The notes: generated by a model not told the origin, from the letters alone. Counted from the first letter of the stretch, positions 1-8,325 are shown. The stretch: 51,057 bases of DNA from Oscillospiraceae bacterium (GCA_902781745.1 CACZKM010000020.1:1-51057), one strand, 5' to 3'. Numbers and translations are program-made.

Positions 1-97
1 AATATCTAATCCTGCAAGCCTTTGGCTTGCAGCCCACGGCAGATTCTGCCGTGGGCGATTAAAATGTTTTTAAACATTTTAATCGATAATTAGTATT
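1..97. repeat. Left-end palindromic repeat (inverted partner of right end)
   Basis: Three palindromes lie in tandem: CTGCAAGCCTTTGGCTTGCAG, then a CCCACGGCAG/CTGCCGTGGG hairpin, then ATTAAAATGTTT/AAACATTTTAAT, followed by CGATAATTAGTAT. The reverse complement of 50962-51057 matches it almost base for base, apart from the palindrome centre (ATT versus AAT) and one T in the AT hairpin loop. It runs off the window edge and abuts the dehydrogenase reading frame. The inner end, TAGTAT, matches the ends of the repeat at 23255-23388, which suggests related elements. Confidence 0.9.
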
Positions 98-855
98 ACG
101 GCGGGTATGAGGCCACGGAGGGGGCGGATATCATCATCTATTCGGCGGGCTCCGCCAAGGTCAAGACCGACCGCATGGAGATGCTCCATGACAACTGCGT
201 CATCGCCGAGGAGATCTTCACCGAGGTCGCCCGGTACAACAAGGACGCCATCCACATCTGCGTCACCAATCCCCTGGATGTCATCACCATGAAGATCCAG
301 CAGGTGACCGGCCAGGCCCCCCGGAAGGTCATCGGCTCCGGCGCCCTCCTGGAGAGCGCCCGGCTGGTGCGCTATGTGGCGGATCTCCTGGAGATCTCCG
401 ACCGGTCCATCCACATGTCCGTGGTGGGGGAGCATGGCGCCAGCGCCGTGGCCCTGATGAGCTCCGTCCGGGTCATGGGCCTGCCCCTGGAGGAGTATCT
501 GCAGAGCGTCACCGACCATCCCCTGCGCCTGAACACCCAGCGGCTCACCGAGGCCTTCCAGCAGCACGGCTTCCGCATCTTCCACGGGAAGGGCTACACC
601 AGCACCGGCGTGTCGGCCACGGCGTGCCGGATCGTGGCGGCCATCGCCAGCGACAGCCGGGAGGTCTTCCCGGTGTCCACCGTCCTTCAGGGGGAGTACG
701 GCGTCCAGGGCGTGGCGGCCTCCGTCCCCTCCGTCATCGGGAGAAACGGCGTGGAGGAGATCCGGGAGGGTTCCATGACCGAGGAGGAGCAGGCGGCCTT
801 CCAGGCCTCCGTGGACGTGATCCGCCGGGCCGCCGTGGCGGAGGGGATCCTGTAA
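97..855 (+). CDS. Lactate/malate dehydrogenase family protein, 5'-truncated
   Basis: The frame opens at the edge of the left repeat (in-frame stop at 91) and gives about 252 residues of an L-lactate/malate dehydrogenase, an NAD-dependent 2-hydroxy acid oxidoreductase. Visible landmarks are the strand-4 segment ADIIIYSAGSAKVKTDR, the coenzyme/substrate motif VTNPLDV, and the catalytic-His motif VVGEHG. The substrate-Arg helix reads GALLESAR where lactate dehydrogenases usually have LDSAR, so the Asp of the catalytic dyad is Glu here. The N-terminal GxGxxG Rossmann segment, about 70 residues, is missing. Either the repeat interrupts the gene or the contig simply starts there. The first internal ATGs (175, 181) have no good ribosome binding site and would give a non-functional fragment. 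Lactate versus malate specificity cannot be read from what remains. Confidence 0.85.
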   Translation, partial: YGGYEATEGADIIIYSAGSAKVKTDRMEMLHDNCVIAEEIFTEVARYNKDAIHICVTNPLDVITMKIQQVTGQAPRKVIGSGALLESARLVRYVADLLEISDRSIHMSVVGEHGASAVALMSSVRVMGLPLEEYLQSVTDHPLRLNTQRLTEAFQQHGFRIFHGKGYTSTGVSATACRIVAAIASDSREVFPVSTVLQGEYGVQGVAASVPSVIGRNGVEEIREGSMTEEEQAAFQASVDVIRRAAVAEGIL

Positions 856-1046
856 GGCCCCGCCCCAGGCGGGAAAACGCGTTGTCGCAACAACAAACGC
901 AAGGTAGTTATTGTGGTTTTACCCACGGTTTTTGTCCTCCCATAGATGTTCCCCACAAGAAAGGAAGTGTCCAAAAACCCGGTTTTCGTGACCTTTCACG
1001 AACTTTTCAAATCCGGAAGAAACACCCTTCCGAAGACCCATGGTTC

Positions 1047-1055
1047 TGATATAAT
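1047..1055 (+). promoter_or_regulatory. Extended -10 promoter for the phosphate cotransporter gene
   Basis: TGATATAAT is a perfect extended -10 (TGnTATAAT). No clear -35 is visible; TTCCGA at 1028 is a weak candidate. The start codon is 55 bases downstream. Confidence 0.6.
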
Positions 1056-1109
1056 ACATCCGTACGAATGATCAGAAAAGAAGTTTCACAAAAGGAGTGA
1101 ACCAAGACC

Positions 1110-2876
1110 ATGGGTCTGAGTAATGTCATCGCCCTGCTCAGCGGCGTTGCCCTCTTCCTCTTCGGCATGTCCCTCATGGGGGACGGGCTGAAAAAGGTGG
1201 CCGGCAGCAAGCTGGAGCTCATCCTGTACAAGCTATCCTCCACCCCTGTCAAGGGGGTCCTGCTGGGGACGGGGGTCACCGCCGTCATCCAGTCCTCCTC
1301 CGCCACCTCTGTCATGGTGGTGGGCTTCGTCAACGCCGGGATGATGAAGGTCCGGCAGGCCATCGGGATCATCCTGGGGGCCATCCTGGGCACCTCCGTC
1401 ACCGGCTGGATCGTCTCCCTCTCCGCCCTCCAGGGGGGCGACGGGTGGGTGAGCCTTCTGTCCACCGCCACCCTGTCGGGGATCGTGTCCATCATCGGCA
1501 TCCTCCTGCGGATGTTCTCCAAGTCCCAGACCAAGCTCCACGTCAGCTCCATCCTCCTGGGCTTTGCCGTCCTCATGTTCGGCATGGGGGCCATGAGCTC
1601 CGCCGTGGAGCCCCTGCGGGAGTCCCCGGGCTTCCTCCACGTCCTCACCACCTTTTCCAACCCCCTCATCGGCGTGGCGGTGGGCCTGATTTTCACCGCC
1701 GTGCTCCAGAGCGCCTCGGCCACCGTGGGTATTTTGCAGGCCCTGGCGGCCACCGGCGCCATCACCTTTGAGCTGGCCTTCCCGGTGATCATGGGCATCG
1801 CCGTGGGGGCGGCCATGCCCGTCCTTCTCTCCGCCCTGGGGGCCGGGGTGAACGCCAAGCGCACCGCCCTGATCTACCTCCTGGCGGATCTCTTCGGGGC
1901 CCTGATCTGGGGGATCGTCTTCTACGCGGCCAACGCCGCCGCGGGGGGCTTCTCCTTCCTGGATAAGCCCCTGAACACCGTGGAGATCGCCGCCCTGAAC
2001 TCCCTCTTCCGTCTGGCCACCGTCCTGGTCCTCACCCCCTGCATCGGTCTGCTGGAAAAGCTGGTGGTCCGTCTCCTGCCGGACCGGGACCCCCACGGCC
2101 CCGAGGAGGAGGACTTTGCCCGGATGGAGGTCCGCTTCATCCAGCATCCCGCCCTGGCCATCCAGCAGAGCCGGGAGGCCGCCGGGAACATGGCCATGGA
2201 GGCCATGGCCAACCTGGAGGACGCCTGCGGCCTGCTGGAGAACTACACCGAAAAGGGCTTCCGCTTTGTGGAGCGCCGGGAGGACGTGGTGGACCGGTAT
2301 GAGGACAAGCTGGGCACCTACCTCATGGGCCTCACCGCCCGGGAGCTCACCGAGGAGCAGGGCCGGGACGTGACCAAGTTCCTCCACACCATCAGCGACC
2401 TGGAGCGCATCTCCGACCACGCCATGAACATCGCCGAGTGCGCCCAGGAGATCGCCCAGAAGAAGATCTCCTTCTCCCCCGCCGCCCGGGAGGAGCTGGC
2501 GGTGGTCTACGCCGCCGTCCACGAGATCGCCCACAACGCCCTGGCGGCCTTCCTGGCCGACGACGTGGACAAGGCCTACACCGTAGAGCCCCTGGAGGAG
2601 GTCATCGACGCCCTCTGCGACGAGATGAAGCTCCACCACGTGGACCGGCTCCAGAAGGGGATCTGCACCCTGGACCAGGGCTTCGTCTTCAACGACCTGC
2701 TGACCAACTACGAGCGGGTGGCGGACCACTGCTCCAACATCGCCGTGGCCCTCATCGAGCTGGCCGCCGGGTCCCTGGACGCCCACGAGTACATCACCAG
2801 CCTCAAGGAGCACCGGGGCCACGACTTCGACCGGCTCTTCGAGGCCTACAGCGAAAAGTACGCCCTGCCGGATTGA
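1110..2876 (+). CDS. Na+/phosphate cotransporter with C-terminal PhoU-like domain
   Basis: This 588-residue membrane protein belongs to the NptA/PF02690 family, which couples sodium to inorganic phosphate movement. The N-terminal half (about 1-310) is hydrophobic and holds the inverted-repeat signature twice: QSSSAT at residues 61-66 and LQSASAT near 200. Residues about 345-575 form a soluble, charged, helical region of PhoU type, as in the bacterial fusions where this domain is thought to sense or control flux. The start follows AAAGGAG at 1091 with suitable spacing. The gene has its own promoter and is closed by a strong hairpin terminator, so it is probably monocistronic. Substrate is inferred from family membership. 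Confidence 0.93.
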   Translation: MGLSNVIALLSGVALFLFGMSLMGDGLKKVAGSKLELILYKLSSTPVKGVLLGTGVTAVIQSSSATSVMVVGFVNAGMMKVRQAIGIILGAILGTSVTGWIVSLSALQGGDGWVSLLSTATLSGIVSIIGILLRMFSKSQTKLHVSSILLGFAVLMFGMGAMSSAVEPLRESPGFLHVLTTFSNPLIGVAVGLIFTAVLQSASATVGILQALAATGAITFELAFPVIMGIAVGAAMPVLLSALGAGVNAKRTALIYLLADLFGALIWGIVFYAANAAAGGFSFLDKPLNTVEIAALNSLFRLATVLVLTPCIGLLEKLVVRLLPDRDPHGPEEEDFARMEVRFIQHPALAIQQSREAAGNMAMEAMANLEDACGLLENYTEKGFRFVERREDVVDRYEDKLGTYLMGLTARELTEEQGRDVTKFLHTISDLERISDHAMNIAECAQEIAQKKISFSPAAREELAVVYAAVHEIAHNALAAFLADDVDKAYTVEPLEEVIDALCDEMKLHHVDRLQKGICTLDQGFVFNDLLTNYERVADHCSNIAVALIELAAGSLDAHEYITSLKEHRGHDFDRLFEAYSEKYALPD

Positions 2877-2905
2877 CCCCTCCCTGCCCGGGAGGGGCTT
2901 TTTTT
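2877..2905 (+). terminator. Rho-independent terminator after the cotransporter gene
   Basis: CCCCTCC ... GGAGGGG stem immediately after the stop codon, followed by CTTTTTTT. Confidence 0.9.
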
Positions 2906-2934
2906 CGGGATGGTCGGATTCTGCCGCTTCGCCA

Positions 2935-2963
2935 TTGCGGTGGGGATGGTTCTCTGCTATAAT
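2935..2963 (+). promoter_or_regulatory. Promoter of the 3.1-6.0 kb operon
   Basis: TTGCGG, 17-base spacer, TATAAT. The leader that follows contains a perfect 10-bp hairpin, CGCGGCCGCC/GGCGGCCGCG (2998-3026), upstream of the first gene. Confidence 0.75.
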
Positions 2964-3096
2964 GCGACTATCTTCTCTCGTTGATCCAGCTTTATGACGC
3001 GGCCGCCCTTGTCTGCGGCGGCCGCGAAATACAGGGCAGAGAAGCCGCGCCAACACAGCGCAGAACAGAAAAATGGAGCGGAGGTGTCTGCCAGTC

Positions 3097-3798
3097 ATGC
3101 AGAACGTACCAAACCTGGTGGTCATGCTGACCCACCATGACTATACCGTAGAAAACGCCCGGGCGGTATTCGAGGAGAGCGCCCGCTCCCGGGCGGCCTA
3201 CTGGGGCATGAAGGAGGAGCCTCTCCCCCTGGAGGACATGAAGGCTCTCTACGGGCGCATGAAGGCGCTGGGGAAGACCACCGTCCTGGAGGTGGTGGCC
3301 TACACCGAGGCGGAGGGCCTGGCCGGGGCGGAGATCGCCGCCGCCTGCGGCTGCGACATCCTCATGGGCACCACCTATTCTGACCGCATCCACGCCTTCT
3401 GCCGGGAGAAGGGGATCAAGTATATGCCCTTTGTGGGGGAAGTGGTGGGGCGTCCCTCCGTGCTGAAGGGGACCATCGACAGCCTCATCGGCGAGGCCAG
3501 GGCCTGCTTGGCAAAGGGCGTGTACGGCTTCGACCTGCTGGCCTACCGGTACGAGGGGGACCCCTCGGCCCTCATCCGCCGGTTCGTGGCGGAGGTGGAG
3601 GCCCCGGTGTGCATCGCCGGGAGCATCGACCGGCTTGAGCGGCTGGACGAGCTCCGGGCAGTCTCCCCCTGGGGCTTCACCATCGGCGGGGCCTTTTTTG
3701 ACCACCGGTTCGGCGAATCCTTCCCGGAGCAGATCGACAGGGTCGTCGGCTACATGGAGGACGGACCGTCCCAAGGGAGGGAGGAAGACCGGACATGA
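3097..3798 (+). CDS. Predicted beta/alpha-barrel protein of unknown function
   Basis: I do not recognise a named family. The 233-residue product alternates hydrophobic strands and amphipathic helices in the manner of a TIM barrel. The late segments APVCIAGSIDRL and GFTIGGAFFD resemble the strand 7/8 phosphate-binding loops of HisF-like and PcrB-like barrels. An ATG at 3073 is in frame, but the GGAGGTG ribosome binding site at 3080-3086 lies inside that extension and is 10 bases before ATG 3097, so I choose 3097. The stop overlaps the next start by 4 bases (ATGA), indicating translational coupling to the VanW-family gene. No signal peptide or membrane segment is seen. Phosphate-ligand binding is inference only. 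Confidence 0.75.
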   Translation: MQNVPNLVVMLTHHDYTVENARAVFEESARSRAAYWGMKEEPLPLEDMKALYGRMKALGKTTVLEVVAYTEAEGLAGAEIAAACGCDILMGTTYSDRIHAFCREKGIKYMPFVGEVVGRPSVLKGTIDSLIGEARACLAKGVYGFDLLAYRYEGDPSALIRRFVAEVEAPVCIAGSIDRLERLDELRAVSPWGFTIGGAFFDHRFGESFPEQIDRVVGYMEDGPSQGREEDRT

Positions 3799-4619
3799 GA
3801 CAGAGAAAGCTGTTTTGCGACATCAATCCCACCTGCTACGCCATCTCCATGAAGAAGGAGAACTATAAGCGGTATCTGAAGGACGCCGTCAGCGGGGAGA
3901 AGTTCGCCCATACCCTCCAGGCCGAGCCCCTGCCCGTCCTGGTGTCCAGCCACGCCTCCAAGCTCATCAAGACCGGGCCGGGGATCGACCGGACCCTCCA
4001 GGAGAACAAGGCGGTGAACATCGAGCTGGCCTGCGCCTGCCTCAACGGGCTGATCATCCACCCCGGGGAGGTCTTCTCCTTCTGGCGGCTGGTGGGGAAG
4101 ACCACGGAAAAGCGGGGGTATAAAAACGGACGGGTGATCATCGGCAACAGGATCGTCCCCGGCCTGGGAGGCGGCCTGTGCAACCTGGGCCACACCATCC
4201 ACCGGATCGTCCTCCACAGCCCCCTGGAGGTCACGGAGTTCCACAGCCATTCCGACGCCCTGGGCCCCGACGAGGGCCCCCGGGTCCCCTTCGGCACCGG
4301 GACCTCCATCTGTTACAACCACATCGACTTCCGCTTCCGCAACACCACGGACCAGGACGTGCAGCTCATCGCCTATTGCCAGGACGGGAAGCTCTTCGCC
4401 GAGCTGCGGAGCCGGCGGGAATTCCCCTGGCGGTATGTCCTGGCGGAGGAGGATCTTCACTTCCGGAAGGAGGGGGAGAAGTACTTCCGCCGCTCCCAGA
4501 TCTATCGGGAGACCATCGAGAAGGCGACGGGGGAGACCGTCCGCCGGGAGCTGATCTTCAACAACCACTCAGAGGTCATGTTCGACTACTCCCTGATCCC
4601 TCCCGAGCAGATCCGCTGA
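3795..4619 (+). CDS. VanW-family protein
   Basis: 274 residues with the VanW core (PF04294): the motif GEVFSFWRLVGKTT at about 90-103, then GGGLCNLGH, HSHSDALGPDEGP and a C-terminal strand-rich part (DFRFRNTTDQDVQL). VanW was named from vancomycin-resistance clusters, but its biochemical role is not established. No van ligase or sensor genes are nearby, so resistance should not be inferred. No signal peptide or transmembrane helix is seen, unlike many larger VanW proteins that carry an N-terminal membrane anchor. Translation is coupled to the preceding barrel gene by the ATGA overlap. The likely start is the ATG at 3795 following GGAGG at about 3777. Confidence 0.88.
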   Translation: MRQRKLFCDINPTCYAISMKKENYKRYLKDAVSGEKFAHTLQAEPLPVLVSSHASKLIKTGPGIDRTLQENKAVNIELACACLNGLIIHPGEVFSFWRLVGKTTEKRGYKNGRVIIGNRIVPGLGGGLCNLGHTIHRIVLHSPLEVTEFHSHSDALGPDEGPRVPFGTGTSICYNHIDFRFRNTTDQDVQLIAYCQDGKLFAELRSRREFPWRYVLAEEDLHFRKEGEKYFRRSQIYRETIEKATGETVRRELIFNNHSEVMFDYSLIPPEQIR

Positions 4620-4647
4620 GGGGTACATACAGAAAGGGCTGTCTGAT

Positions 4648-5334
4648 ATGGAACAGAACAACAAGGACGCCGTGGTGTCCTATTACGACGAGATCGCGGG
4701 GGACTACGACGAGAGCCGCTTCGGCAACAGCTACGGCCGCTTCCTGGACGCCGAGGAACGGAGGATCCTGGACCGCCTCCTGCCGCCCAACACCGGGGAG
4801 CGGCGGCTGGAGATCGCCTGCGGCACCGGCCGGCTCACCAATTACGCCACCCACGGCCTGGACGCCAGCGGGGAGATGCTGGCCCGGGCCAAAGAGCGAC
4901 ATCCGGACGTCACCTTCGTCCAGGCCATGGCCGACGACACGGGCTTTCCCGACGAGGTCTTCGACGCGGTATACACCTTCCACCTGCTGATGCACCTGGA
5001 GCCGTCGGTGATCCAGGCCATCTTCCGGGAGGTCTGCCGCGTCCTGAAGCCCGGCGGGCGGTTCATCCTGGACATCCCCTCCAGGCAGCGGAGGCAGCGG
5101 CTGGGCCACCGCCAGGCCTCCTGGCACGGGGGGACGGAGCTGTCCACGGCGGACGTCCGGGACCTGTGCGGGGATGCCTTCACCCTCCGGCGGAGCTTCG
5201 GGGTCCTCTTCCTGCCGGTCCACAAGCTGCCCGAGGGGCTGCGGCGGACCCTGGGCGGGCTGGACTTCGCCCTGGCCAACGGGCCCCTGAAGGAAAACAG
5301 CTCCTACCTGATCTATGAGCTGGTCAAGAACTGA
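4648..5334 (+). CDS. Class I SAM-dependent methyltransferase
   Basis: 228 residues with the Rossmann methyltransferase motifs in order: N-terminal VVSYYDEIAGDYDESRF (typical of UbiE/Methyltransf_11 types), motif I LEIACGTGRLT (about 54-64), motif II acidic residue in THGLDASGEML, motif III-like FVQAMADDTGFPD, and LKPGGRFILDIPS (about 136-148). The acceptor is unknown; small-molecule methylation is the usual role of this subfamily. It starts 28 bases after the VanW-family gene, with only a weak GAAAGGG ribosome binding site, so it probably depends on readthrough from the upstream promoter. Confidence 0.9.
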   Translation: MEQNNKDAVVSYYDEIAGDYDESRFGNSYGRFLDAEERRILDRLLPPNTGERRLEIACGTGRLTNYATHGLDASGEMLARAKERHPDVTFVQAMADDTGFPDEVFDAVYTFHLLMHLEPSVIQAIFREVCRVLKPGGRFILDIPSRQRRQRLGHRQASWHGGTELSTADVRDLCGDAFTLRRSFGVLFLPVHKLPEGLRRTLGGLDFALANGPLKENSSYLIYELVKN

Positions 5335-5375
5335 TTGGACGATGTGCGGACCGAAGCGCGGAAAGGAGCGTTTTT

Positions 5376-5975
5376 ATGGATTGGGATAAGGTAACAAGCA
5401 ATCTGGAGGCCCGGGGCTTCGCGGTGGTCCTCTGCGACACCGCCGCCCAGGCGGCGGATTTTCTGGCCGGAGCCATCCACGGCAAGACCGTGGGCTTCGG
5501 CGGCAGCATGACCCTGGACAGGCTGGGCCTGTTCCAGCGGCTTTCGGCGGACAACCAGTGCTTCTGGCACTGGAAGACCCCGGGGCCGGAGACCGTGGCC
5601 GCGGCGGCGGCCTCCCAGGTCTACGTCACCAGCGTCAACGCCCTGGCGGAGACCGGGGAGCTCATCAACATCGACGGCGGCGGCAACCGCATCTCCGCGG
5701 CCGCCTCCGCCAAGGAGGCGGTGTACTACGTGGTGGGGCGGAACAAGATCGCCCCGGACTTCGACCAGGCCCTGTGGCGGGCCCGGAACGTGGCCTCCCC
5801 CCTCAACGCCCGGCGGCTCAACCGCAAGACCCCCTGCGCCCAGGGGAAGGAGCTCAAATGCTACGACTGCCAAAGCCCCGAGCGCATCTGCAACGGCCTG
5901 TCGGTCCTCTGGCGGAAGCTCAGCGGCACCAAGACCTGCACGGTGGTGCTGGTGAAGGAGGACCTGGGATACTGA
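5376..5975 (+). CDS. LUD-domain (LutC/DUF162-like) protein
   Basis: 199 residues matching the lactate-utilisation LUD fold: TVGFGGSMTLDRLGLF near 48-63, VYVTSVNALAETGELINID (about 88-106) and VVGRNKIAPDFDQAL. In this stand-alone subgroup the C-terminus carries a cysteine cluster (TPCAQGKELKCYDCQSPERIC, four Cys), which could bind a metal or Fe-S cluster. Canonical lutA and lutB partners are absent nearby, so a lactate oxidation role is not supported. The gene follows AAAGGAG and is the last of the 3.1-6.0 kb operon, with a 41-base gap after the methyltransferase. Confidence 0.85.
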   Translation: MDWDKVTSNLEARGFAVVLCDTAAQAADFLAGAIHGKTVGFGGSMTLDRLGLFQRLSADNQCFWHWKTPGPETVAAAAASQVYVTSVNALAETGELINIDGGGNRISAAASAKEAVYYVVGRNKIAPDFDQALWRARNVASPLNARRLNRKTPCAQGKELKCYDCQSPERICNGLSVLWRKLSGTKTCTVVLVKEDLGY

Positions 5976-5985
5976 CGCAAATGTA

Positions 5986-6014
5986 TTGACATTGCATGGG
6001 TTTTGCCCTAAAAT
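5986..6014 (+). promoter_or_regulatory. Promoter of the first type II toxin-antitoxin operon
   Basis: Consensus TTGACA, 17-base spacer, TAAAAT. The antitoxin start is 19 bases downstream of the -10, so antitoxin binding here would autorepress as in other RelB/DinJ operons (inference). Confidence 0.85.
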
Positions 6015-6032
6015 TAGACTGAGGTGATACAC

Positions 6033-6344
6033 ATGGCAAGCGTCAATATGAGTATCCGGGTGGACCCCGAGCTGAAGGCCCAGGCGGAGGCCCTGTTCGA
6101 CGAGCTGGGGCTGACCATGAACGGGGCCATCAATATGTTCCTGAAGCAAAGCGTCCGGGACCGGGCGGTGCCTTTGAGCCTGTCTCTGGGGGAAAAGAGC
6201 CGGCCCCATGAGGATCTGCTCCACGCCATCGAGGAGAGACAGAAGGGCTATGTGGGCGACACCCTCCAGGATGTCCTGCGGGAGATGGACGGCATTCTCT
6301 CCCGGGTGGAGGCGGAGCGCCTGGAGAACAAAGCGGGTGCGTGA
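6033..6344 (+). CDS. RelB/DinJ-family antitoxin
   Basis: 103 residues. The N-terminal SVNMSIRVDPELKAQAEALF is a ribbon-helix-helix DNA-binding motif, and the following LGLTMNGAINMFLKQSVRD is the diagnostic DinJ/RelB helix pair. The C-terminal half is charged and likely wraps the toxin. A GTG at 6024 is in frame but lies inside the GAGGTG ribosome binding site, so ATG 6033 is chosen. The stop overlaps the toxin start (TGATG), a standard antitoxin-first arrangement. Confidence 0.88.
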   Translation: MASVNMSIRVDPELKAQAEALFDELGLTMNGAINMFLKQSVRDRAVPLSLSLGEKSRPHEDLLHAIEERQKGYVGDTLQDVLREMDGILSRVEAERLENKAGA

Positions 6345-6652
6345 TGAAAAAATATACCCTTTACATCGCCAGCCGGGTCAAAGGGCAGCTTTACCGCCAC
6401 GCGGAATTTCTGTCCCGGGTGAGCCTTCCCGCGGCGGACCGTTTTTACCGGGACTTTGAGCGGGTCGGCAGGCGGATCGAGGAGAATCCCTACCAGTTTC
6501 CCCTGGATCAGGACACCACCCTGCCGGTGCAGGGATATCGTAAGGCCCTGTTTGCCAAGTGGTACAAGGCGCTCTTCACGGTGGAGGGGAACCGTGTCTT
6601 TTTGGACGAGGTCCTGGATTGCAGGCAGGACAACAGCGAAACGGAAAAATAG
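6344..6652 (+). CDS. RelE/ParE-superfamily toxin
   Basis: 102 residues with the compact RelE/ParE pattern: N-terminal helix pair (SRVKGQLYRHAEFLSRVSLPAADRFY), the IEENPYQFP turn and the strand core YRKALFAKWYKALF followed by NRVFLDEVLDCRQD. The latter is the usual end of ParE/RelE-like folds (consensus V.V..V.h.R.d). Whether it cleaves mRNA on the ribosome or poisons gyrase cannot be told from the sequence. Start ATG 6344 overlaps the antitoxin stop; a GTG three bases upstream is possible but less likely. Confidence 0.82.
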   Translation: MKKYTLYIASRVKGQLYRHAEFLSRVSLPAADRFYRDFERVGRRIEENPYQFPLDQDTTLPVQGYRKALFAKWYKALFTVEGNRVFLDEVLDCRQDNSETEK

Positions 6653-6659
6653 ATCGTCA

Positions 6660-6691
6660 GGCCGGCCTCCGATAGGAGGCCGGCCATTTTT
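6660..6691 (+). terminator. Terminator of the first toxin-antitoxin operon
   Basis: Perfect 11-bp stem GGCCGGCCTCC/GGAGGCCGGCC with GATA loop followed by ATTTTT. Confidence 0.92.
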
Positions 6692-6765
6692 CGCACATAC
6701 CCCGGTCATACCCGCCCCATCCTCCGCATAGGCATAGACCAACACTTCATGCGGAGGGAACGTCT

Positions 6766-8247
6766 ATGGATACACTGCACGCGCTCTATCAGGACATCGC
6801 CCGGCGGACCGCCGGGGACATCTACATCGGCGTGGTGGGCCCCGCCCGGACGGGGAAGTCCACCTTCATCCAGCGGTTCATGGAGACCCTGGTCCTCCCT
6901 AACATCCCCGCGGGGGCCCGGCGGGACCGGGCCCGGGACGAGCTGCCCCAAAGCGGCTCCGGCCGGACGGTGATGACCGCCGAGCCCAAGTTCGTCCCCG
7001 AGGAGGCCGCCCGGGTGGAGCTGGAGGGCGGAGGCGTGTGCTCCCTGCGGCTGGTGGACTGCGTGGGCTACCTGGTCCCCGGAGCGGAGGGCCAGATGGA
7101 GGACGACCTCCCCCGGATGGTCCGCACCCCCTGGTTCCCCCAGGAGATCCCCATGGCCGAGGCCGCCGAGATCGGCACCCGGAAGGTCATCACCGAGCAC
7201 GCCACCATCGGGGTGGTGGTCACCAGCGACGGGTCGGTCACCGACCTGCCCCGGGAGGCCTACGTGGAGGCCGAGGCCCGGGTGGTGGGGGAGCTGAAGG
7301 CCCTGGGAAAGCCCTTCCTGGTGCTGCTGAATTCCGCCCACCCCAGAAGTCCGGAGACCCAGGCCCTCCGGGGGGAGCTGGCGGAGACCTACGACGTGAC
7401 CTGCCTGGCGGTGAGCTGCCCGGAGCTGGACCGGCGGGAGATCACCGACCTGCTCTCCTCGGTGCTCTACGAGTTCCCCGTGGAGGAGCTGGACCTCTTC
7501 CTGCCCCCCTGGGTGGACGCCCTGGCCCCGGACCACCCCATCCGGGCGGAGCTCTTTCAGGCGGTCCGGGAGGCCATGGGGGGCCTTCGCCGGGTCCGGG
7601 ACGTGAACCGGGTGGTGGCGGAGATCGGGACCTGCCCCCGGATCTCCGCCGCCGCGGTGACCTCCATGCGCCTGGGGGAGGGGGTGTGCGCCGCCCGGCT
7701 GGACCTGCCCCGGGGGCTCTTCTACGAGACCCTCTCCGCCCAGACCGGCTTCCAGATCCCCGACGACGGGGCCCTCTTCCGGCTCCTGGCGGACCTGGGG
7801 GCCCGGCAGGGGGAGTACGAACGGGTGGCCGCCGCCATGGAGGAGGTCCGGGCCACGGGCTACGGGGTGGTCCTCCCCGGCCCCGAGGAGCTGACCCTGG
7901 CCCAGCCGGAGATCCTCCGCCAGGGGGGGCGGTACGGGGTCCGCCTCCGGGCCACCGCCCCCAGCATCCACCTGGTCCGGGCGGACATCCAGGCGGAGGT
8001 GGCCCCCATCGTGGGCAGCGAGAAGCAGTCGGAGGATATGCTGGCCTTCCTTTTGTCGGAGTTTGAGGACCACCCGGAGAAGATCTGGCAGTCCAACCTC
8101 TTCGGCCGGTCCTTTCAGGAGCTGGTGGGGGAGGACCTCAACGGCAAGCTCCGGAACCTCCCCGAGGACGCCCGGGGCAAGCTGCGGCTGACCCTGGAGA
8201 AGATCCTCAACGAGGGCTCCGGCGGGCTCATCTGCATCATATTATAA
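6766..8247 (+). CDS. spoIVA: Stage IV sporulation protein A (spore coat assembly ATPase)
   Basis: 493 residues, the usual SpoIVA length. SpoIVA is the ATPase that polymerises on the outer forespore membrane and anchors the spore coat. The Walker A GPARTGKS is at 25-32. The central region carries the family's switch-like segments (LVDCVGYLVPGAEGQMEDD and the acidic VVTSDGSVTDLPREAY). The C-terminus ends GSGGLICIIL, the conserved tail that targets SpoIVA to SpoVM and the membrane. The ribosome binding site is GGAGGGA. It is monocistronic, as is common. A SigE-type promoter would be expected; GTCATA at 6705 with CATAGG at 6727 is only a weak fit. Confidence 0.97.
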   Translation: MDTLHALYQDIARRTAGDIYIGVVGPARTGKSTFIQRFMETLVLPNIPAGARRDRARDELPQSGSGRTVMTAEPKFVPEEAARVELEGGGVCSLRLVDCVGYLVPGAEGQMEDDLPRMVRTPWFPQEIPMAEAAEIGTRKVITEHATIGVVVTSDGSVTDLPREAYVEAEARVVGELKALGKPFLVLLNSAHPRSPETQALRGELAETYDVTCLAVSCPELDRREITDLLSSVLYEFPVEELDLFLPPWVDALAPDHPIRAELFQAVREAMGGLRRVRDVNRVVAEIGTCPRISAAAVTSMRLGEGVCAARLDLPRGLFYETLSAQTGFQIPDDGALFRLLADLGARQGEYERVAAAMEEVRATGYGVVLPGPEELTLAQPEILRQGGRYGVRLRATAPSIHLVRADIQAEVAPIVGSEKQSEDMLAFLLSEFEDHPEKIWQSNLFGRSFQELVGEDLNGKLRNLPEDARGKLRLTLEKILNEGSGGLICIIL

Positions 8248-8275
8248 AAGGTATCGTCCGCGCCGCAACGCGGGC

Positions 8276-8325
8276 AGGGCCCCGGGCGGGGGAGCGGTCC
8301 CGCTGCCCGGGGCCCTTGCAATTTT
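8276..8325 (+). terminator. Hairpin terminator after spoIVA
   Basis: 12-bp perfect stem AGGGCCCCGGGC/GCCCGGGGCCCT. The T tract is poor (TTGCAATTTT) and overlaps the -35 of the next promoter. Confidence 0.7.

Noticed and set aside
1233-3125. Minus-strand frame of 630 codons opposite the cotransporter gene
   Set aside because: Antisense shadow of a well-supported membrane protein; no ribosome binding site and low-complexity Gly/His/Asp composition.
3795-4619. Vancomycin resistance locus
   Set aside because: Only a VanW-family protein is present; no D-Ala-D-Lac or D-Ala-D-Ser ligase, VanX/Y or VanRS genes are nearby.
5376-5975. Lactate oxidation (lutABC) operon
   Set aside because: A single LUD protein without LutA or LutB homologues does not support that pathway here.
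6700-6740. SigE promoter before spoIVA
   Set aside because: GTCATA and CATAGG are present, but spacing and -10 match poorly, so it is not listed as a feature.
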